Part shown: positions 60,020 to 64,000 of the stretch, piece after piece
How the letters are laid out: the number at the start of each line of letters is the position of its first letter
Position numbering within the stretch: position 1 is the first letter of the stretch
Source of the DNA: Desulfobacter sp.
GTDB taxonomy: Bacteria > Desulfobacterota > Desulfobacteria > Desulfobacterales > Desulfobacteraceae
Direction: 5' to 3'
Assembly (NCBI GenBank): GCA_028768525.1
Contig: CP054837.1
Span: forward strand, 2,513,001 to 2,577,000
Length of the DNA: 64,000 bases
Notes under the pieces: generated by a model
What the model saw: only the letters and a program-made list of their open reading frames with translations
Database searches by the model: none
What the model was told of the DNA's origin: nothing
Program-made: the position numbers and the translations under genes

Positions 60020-60382
60020 GATGGTTGAAACAGAGGGATTAAATTATTTTCCCGAGAATGGACTTGCGTTGACATATTTCATTGAACGAAATGAGTAATA
60101 CCAAAGCGTGTATTTAGGGTATTTAACTGGAGAATGTGAAGATCAAACGCCCAATGCAATAACAGATCTAAGTAACGCCACGAAAAATCTAAATTCTATA
60201 ACTGATAATCTTTCATGCCTTCAAGGTGCCAGTCAAGATATTTTCCAACAATCTTGACTGTTAGTTCATGGATTTAAAAGTCTACCGTTTTTATTCATTC
60301 ACTACAAAACCTTTCTTGATTGTGATATATTTATTATTCTTGCAAGAAAACTTGTGTTTTATAGATTTAAGAGAAATGAGTC
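60020..60382. other. Intergenic region, no gene seen
   Basis: AT-rich 360 bp between two related small genes. Nothing beyond short, unconvincing frames was found. Confidence 0.4.
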
Positions 60383-60796
60383 ATGATTACGAAAATTGAA
60401 ACGAACTTTTATTCATTGTTCGTTTATGAAAATATACTGTATATTCAGATAACTGCTTCATGGGATGCTGACGTTGTAAAGAGGCAATACCAAGATTATC
60501 TATATCTTACCGATAAGTACTTTAAAGATAATAAATGGTGCCAGATTGTCGAATTTGTAAACGATGTATTACCAACACCTGATGGTATAGAAGAAATGAT
60601 GAAATTTATGGGAGGGGAAGGGCCTGAACCCAAGGCCAATCATTTAATGCATGTTGTAGGTGATTCTTTATTGAAGGACGGAGTATTGAAGGAAGTTTTT
60701 AAGAGTGCTATTTGGACTGAAGTTGAGCATTTCAAAACCATGAAAGATGCCCTTAAAAAGGCAAAGTCCATTGGTTATGATATTTCAGAATTCTAA
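60383..60796 (+). CDS. Small SpoIIAA/STAS-like protein, paralogue
   Basis: A 137-aa protein (MITKIETNFYSLFVYENILYIQITAS, NKWCQIVEFVNDVLPTPDGIEEM, HFKTMKDALKKAKSIGYDI) with the same overall order of elements as the protein at 59624. The final MKDALKKAKSIGY matches SEKEALQWFKNFG in position. Function unknown. Confidence 0.65.
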   Translation: MITKIETNFYSLFVYENILYIQITASWDADVVKRQYQDYLYLTDKYFKDNKWCQIVEFVNDVLPTPDGIEEMMKFMGGEGPEPKANHLMHVVGDSLLKDGVLKEVFKSAIWTEVEHFKTMKDALKKAKSIGYDISEF

Positions 60797-60930
60797 AATT
60801 ATTCTACACTGGATAAAAGCCAAAGGCTAAGCAGTTTCGCATAGACCTGGTTATTTAACCTCAAAACACCATCGAAATGTTCAATTTATTTATAGAGCTA
60901 TGAGTGCATAAATTTCAGAGGCTGTAACTA

Positions 60931-61050
60931 ATGATATTGAAGATTGATTCTAAAAACGAAAAAATAGTCATTTATGTTCAGGTTTTCAATCGCAGCGATT
61001 ATAATCAAGTGATCGTTTCTTCAGTTTTAGGTGAAGGTTTATACATTTAA
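60931..61050 (+). pseudogene. Truncated third copy of the small STAS-like gene
   Basis: A 39-codon frame (MILKIDSKNEKIVIYVQVFNR and onward) that resembles only the first strands of the 60383 protein, then stops. Probably a remnant. Confidence 0.4.
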
Positions 61051-61644
61051 GCTCTTTACCCTCCAAAATCAGTCAGGGTGAAGGATTATTGCATCAAAAT
61101 TGCTGAGCCCAATCATCATATATTCGGATGAATATCGTTGATCAAAATGAGTAATAACAAGGAGTGGACTAATGGTATAAACTGTCGCTTTTGGTTCTGA
61201 TCCCCGACCGCAACATATGGTATGCAGGCCTATTCTGAGCAGGGGGGCTAAAATCAAGCGGCTTTTGAGGAGCGGACTGCCATCCCCTGAAGGGCAGAAA
61301 CTGGACGGCAAAGGGCCGGTCCGAAAGCTTCGGAGCGGCTCACGACAAGCCGCGCAGATAAAGCGTCGTCCCCTCCCCGTTCAAGGCCGGCGCTTAGGTC
61401 TTCCTATCCCTTCTTTTGTTCCGATTTTTAAATGCCTTAACCCTGAGCGGATTTCAGGGCGCATGCATTTTGAAAATACGTAAGATATTTTCACCCGCCC
61501 ATTGAGCGCTTCGCAGACAATTTGCCCATCAGGATGATGGCGATCAATAGTACAGGAATCCCAGTGCGCGGTTGGTTGCACCCAAAATCGACCCATTGAA
61601 AAAAAGAGGTAAATTTCAGATGTGGATTATGGATATCCAGAAAC
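61051..61644. other. Intergenic region, possible repeat remnants
   Basis: About 590 bp without a credible gene. A stretch near 61445-61480 (GATTTCAGGGC..GCATTT) resembles 57127-57155 (GGTTTCAGGGC..GCATTT) at the other end of the AT-rich segment. These could be remnants of a shared repeat flanking an inserted block. Confidence 0.35.
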
Positions 61645-62124
61645 TCATGGAGAGCTGGACTCCGTCATGGTCAGACGTTCAACCAAAAGTTCATATTCGC
61701 CAAAGGGGTGGGCAGAAAGGGAGAGTATGACCCCGGATTCAGCCGGCGGTGTCAGAATTTTAATATTCAGCCTGGATCCGGGCGCAATCCCCACCCCGGC
61801 CGGCCAGCGGACACTGTAATCCGGCTTGCCCATCACCGGGGTAAACCTTATTTTGTACCGTCCCCCCGGCCGCCCCTTGATACCCACATAGGAAATATGC
61901 TCCCCGCCCACGCGCCCTTTTATCCGGCAGCGCTCCCCGGCGCGGTCCAGCCGGATGCAGATCCCGGAACGGCTCAAGGATTCCTTGTTGAAAATCAACC
62001 GGCCCGGGCAGTCAACCGCCATCAGCCCCTGTTCTGTATCGGTTTCCGGCCAGGCTGGCCGGGGGAGAACAATAATTACCCCTGCCAACAGGCAGAGAAG
62101 AACGGGAAAATGGCGCATATTCAT
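61645..62124 (-). CDS. Secreted protein of unknown function
   Basis: A 159-aa protein from the ATG at 62124, chosen because a signal peptide then begins at once (MRHFPVLLCLLAGVIIVLPRPAWP). An in-frame start 24 codons upstream is possible. The mature part is beta-rich (CPGRLIFNKESLSRSGICIRLD, GIKGRPGGRYKIRF). No family recognised. Confidence 0.6.
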   Translation of the reverse strand: MNMRHFPVLLCLLAGVIIVLPRPAWPETDTEQGLMAVDCPGRLIFNKESLSRSGICIRLDRAGERCRIKGRVGGEHISYVGIKGRPGGRYKIRFTPVMGKPDYSVRWPAGVGIAPGSRLNIKILTPPAESGVILSLSAHPFGEYELLVERLTMTESSSP

Positions 62125-62481
62125 CTGGTATACCGGCGAATCACCCTGTGCGCTCCATGGCTTCTGAAAAACGGAGACAGGGTATTGGTCCGCCATTTTC
62201 CCGGAAATTCGTCACGCCCGGCCCAACTTGCCCCGGCAGAACACAGGATACAGAGGCAATTCCATTCAGCCACCAATTTTTTCATAGTATCTCCATTATG
62301 CAGTCAACTTGAATCAGGGGAGAATATTAAGGAGACCAAACGATGTCAAGCCATGATGGTCCCCCAAACAAATCCAATGCAAGTAATTGGGGCGAACATC
62401 CTGTCAAACACTTTACACCCCAACCTTTTACTGTTATGCATAATTTTTTATACAAACCGGCCGAACCAGGAGAATACGCCC

Positions 62482-63660
62482 ATGGAATCTGAAATCCTTC
62501 AAAATATTTTTGACCGATACCGCGCTGCCGTTGAAGAGATCAGCCTGGATATTCACGCCCATCCGGAACTCTCAGAAGAAGAATTTCGGGCCTGCCAAAG
62601 TCAGGAGAAGCTCCTTGAGAGATGGGGATTCAGCCTCCAGAAGCAATACAAAGGGCTGCCCACGGCCTTTGCCGCCACCTGGGGCAATAAAGGCCCCCAT
62701 GTCTGCCTCATGTCCGAATATGACGCCCTGCCCGGCATCGGCCACGGCTGCGGCCATAACCTCATTGCCGGCACGGCCCTGGGTGCCGGGATTCTCCTCA
62801 AAGAGATCCTGGAAAAAGAAAACCTGGCCGCCCGCCTCACCGTCATGGGCACCCCGGCCGAGGAAAAACGGGGCTGCAAGGTGGACCTGATCCAGGCCGG
62901 CGCCCTGGACGATGTGGATCTGGTGCTCATGGCCCACCCCTCGGACCACCCCACGGCCCAGTCCAGGGGCTCCTCGGGCATCATCCAGTTTGAAGTCCAT
63001 TTTCAGGGCCGGGAGGCCCACGCCGCCGACTGCCCGGAAATGGGGGCAAATGCCCTGGATGCCGCCCGCCTTCTCTTCAGCGGGGTGGACTGCTGGCGCC
63101 AGCAGCTGCCCGAAACCTGCCGGGTCCACGGCATCATCACCCAGGGCGGCACGGCGCCCAACATCATTCCGGGAAAGGCCTCGGTGGATTTTTATCTGAG
63201 AAGTTTTGACATGGACTACCTGGAATCCATGGAAGAGCGGTTTAAAGATATGGCCAGAGGGGCGGCCCTCATGACTGCCACCCGGATGGAAATCAAGAAA
63301 ATCCCCCACACCTACAAGCCCGCCCGCCCCTTCCATACCCTGAACCAAACCTTTATGGACCTGGCCGGGGCCGCCGGCATGGCCCCCCAGTGGCTTGGCC
63401 CGGGACGGGGCTCATCGGATTTCGGCAACGTCACCCACGAGGTGCCCGGACTCCACGTCTATTTCAACATCACCCGGGGAGAGCATGGCATCGTCCTCCA
63501 CTCCAAGGAGTTCACCCAATGTGCCGGTTCAAAGTTCGGCCTCGCCCAGATGGAAAAAACCAGCATAATCCTGGCCCAGATCGGATACCGGTTCATGACC
63601 GACACAGCTTTTCAAAAACAGGTGAAGGCGGATTTCCTTCAGGACACCGGCGGGAATTAA
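62482..63660 (+). CDS. M20-family amidohydrolase (AbgB-like)
   Basis: A 392-aa M20 peptidase from the ATG at 62482 behind AGGAGA. The metal-binding motifs MSEYDALPGIGHGCGHNLIAG and TPAEEKRGCK are present, with the dimerisation domain between about 180 and 290. It probably cleaves an acyl- or aroyl-amino acid amide, as AbgB does with p-aminobenzoyl-glutamate. Convergent with a glycyl radical enzyme gene, 9 bp apart. Confidence 0.9.
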   Translation: MESEILQNIFDRYRAAVEEISLDIHAHPELSEEEFRACQSQEKLLERWGFSLQKQYKGLPTAFAATWGNKGPHVCLMSEYDALPGIGHGCGHNLIAGTALGAGILLKEILEKENLAARLTVMGTPAEEKRGCKVDLIQAGALDDVDLVLMAHPSDHPTAQSRGSSGIIQFEVHFQGREAHAADCPEMGANALDAARLLFSGVDCWRQQLPETCRVHGIITQGGTAPNIIPGKASVDFYLRSFDMDYLESMEERFKDMARGAALMTATRMEIKKIPHTYKPARPFHTLNQTFMDLAGAAGMAPQWLGPGRGSSDFGNVTHEVPGLHVYFNITRGEHGIVLHSKEFTQCAGSKFGLAQMEKTSIILAQIGYRFMTDTAFQKQVKADFLQDTGGN

Positions 63661-63669
63661 CCCCCTGGA

Positions 63670-64000
63670 TCAGACCCCGTACTCGGCCCGTTCGATAAGT
63701 TCAATCTGCTGCTCCCGGTTCAGGCTGACAAAATAGGCATTGTACCCTGAAATGCGCACCAGCAGATTCCGGTAATTCTCGGGATTGGCCATGGCATCCT
63801 TGAGCACCCTGGAATCCACCATGTTGAACTGGATCTGCATACCGCCCTTGGCGCAATAGGCCTTCACATAACCGGCCATGGCATCGATGATCCCTTCCCT
63901 CTCCCCGTCCCCGGGCACCAGTTTTACGTTAAAGGCGATGTTGTTGTCCATATGGTCCGGGGTCAGGCCGGCCACATCGGAAATGAAATCCAGATAATTC
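63670..64000 (-). CDS. Glycyl radical enzyme, C-terminal part
   Basis: The last 110 or so codons of a minus-strand gene that enters from the right edge. The glycyl radical motif RISGYNAYF lies 24 residues from the end, and the preceding YCAKGGMQIQFNMVDSRVLKDAMANPENYRNLLV matches glycyl radical enzymes. It is distinct from CutC and from the enzyme at 53969. Substrate cannot be assigned from this part. Confidence 0.92.
   Translation of the reverse strand, partial: NYLDFISDVAGLTPDHMDNNIAFNVKLVPGDGEREGIIDAMAGYVKAYCAKGGMQIQFNMVDSRVLKDAMANPENYRNLLVRISGYNAYFVSLNREQQIELIERAEYGV

Noticed and set aside
61708..62481. Upstream extension of the M20 amidohydrolase frame
   Set aside because: The added 258 codons overlap the signal-peptide gene on the other strand and a non-coding gap. 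The ATG at 62482 has a good ribosome site and matches the family start.

Overview
The window is about 64 kb of GC-rich DNA from an anaerobic, Gram-negative bacterium. A sulfate-reducing Desulfobacterota of the Desulfobacterales type is the best guess. That rests on the glycyl radical enzymes, the choline TMA-lyase organelle locus, two PduS/PduT-type electron-transfer shell modules and an oxygen-independent metabolism. No 16S or other taxonomic marker is present, so the placement is an inference.

Left flank (1-14.1 kb). A branched-chain amino acid/amide ABC transporter (livG-livK-livH-livM-livF, minus strand, livF cut by the window edge) diverges from a LexA-type repressor leading a mutagenesis operon: lexA, a DUF72 gene, an ImuB-like inactive Y-family polymerase and DnaE2. 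Next come an ammonium transporter behind a textbook sigma-54 promoter, three tRNA genes (Phe, Glu, Lys), an orphan quaternary-amine-type binding protein and a RelE/HigB-type toxin-antitoxin pair.

Centre (14.2-49.9 kb). Two complete bacterial microcompartment (BMC) loci lie side by side and read away from each other. The left one (14.2-30.5 kb, minus strand) is a choline-degrading locus most like GRM1: choline TMA-lyase CutC with its activase CutD, an acylating aldehyde dehydrogenase, an active-site-dead aldehyde dehydrogenase paralogue, PduL, shell proteins, PduS/PduT and a DMT-family transporter. All choline-contacting CutC residues are conserved. It has two promoters with the long-spacer dyad typical of MerR-family activators. 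The right one (31.2-49.9 kb, plus strand) is a B12-dependent ethanolamine locus: alcohol dehydrogenase, ethanolamine permease, EutS, the EutVW two-component system, EutA, EutBC, EutL, EutE, EutM, EutT, PduL, EutN, PduT-like and PduS-like proteins, EutQ split in two genes, and EutP. Two leaders carry paired hexaloop hairpins overlapping a terminator, the RNA target expected for the ANTAR protein EutV. Both pathways make acetaldehyde in a shell and convert it to acetyl-CoA, acetyl phosphate and ethanol. The single alcohol dehydrogenase between them could serve both.

Right flank (50-64 kb). A chemoreceptor follows the eut operon. A minus-strand operon then holds a glycyl radical enzyme of unknown substrate with no adjacent activase, an SCP2-like lipid-binding protein, a DUF6765 protein and a small membrane-anchored protein. 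An AT-rich segment (about 57.4-61.1 kb), probably acquired, has an Lrp regulator, a zinc alcohol dehydrogenase and small STAS/SpoIIAA-like paralogues with a truncated third copy. The window ends with an M20 amidohydrolase facing the C-terminal end of another glycyl radical enzyme.
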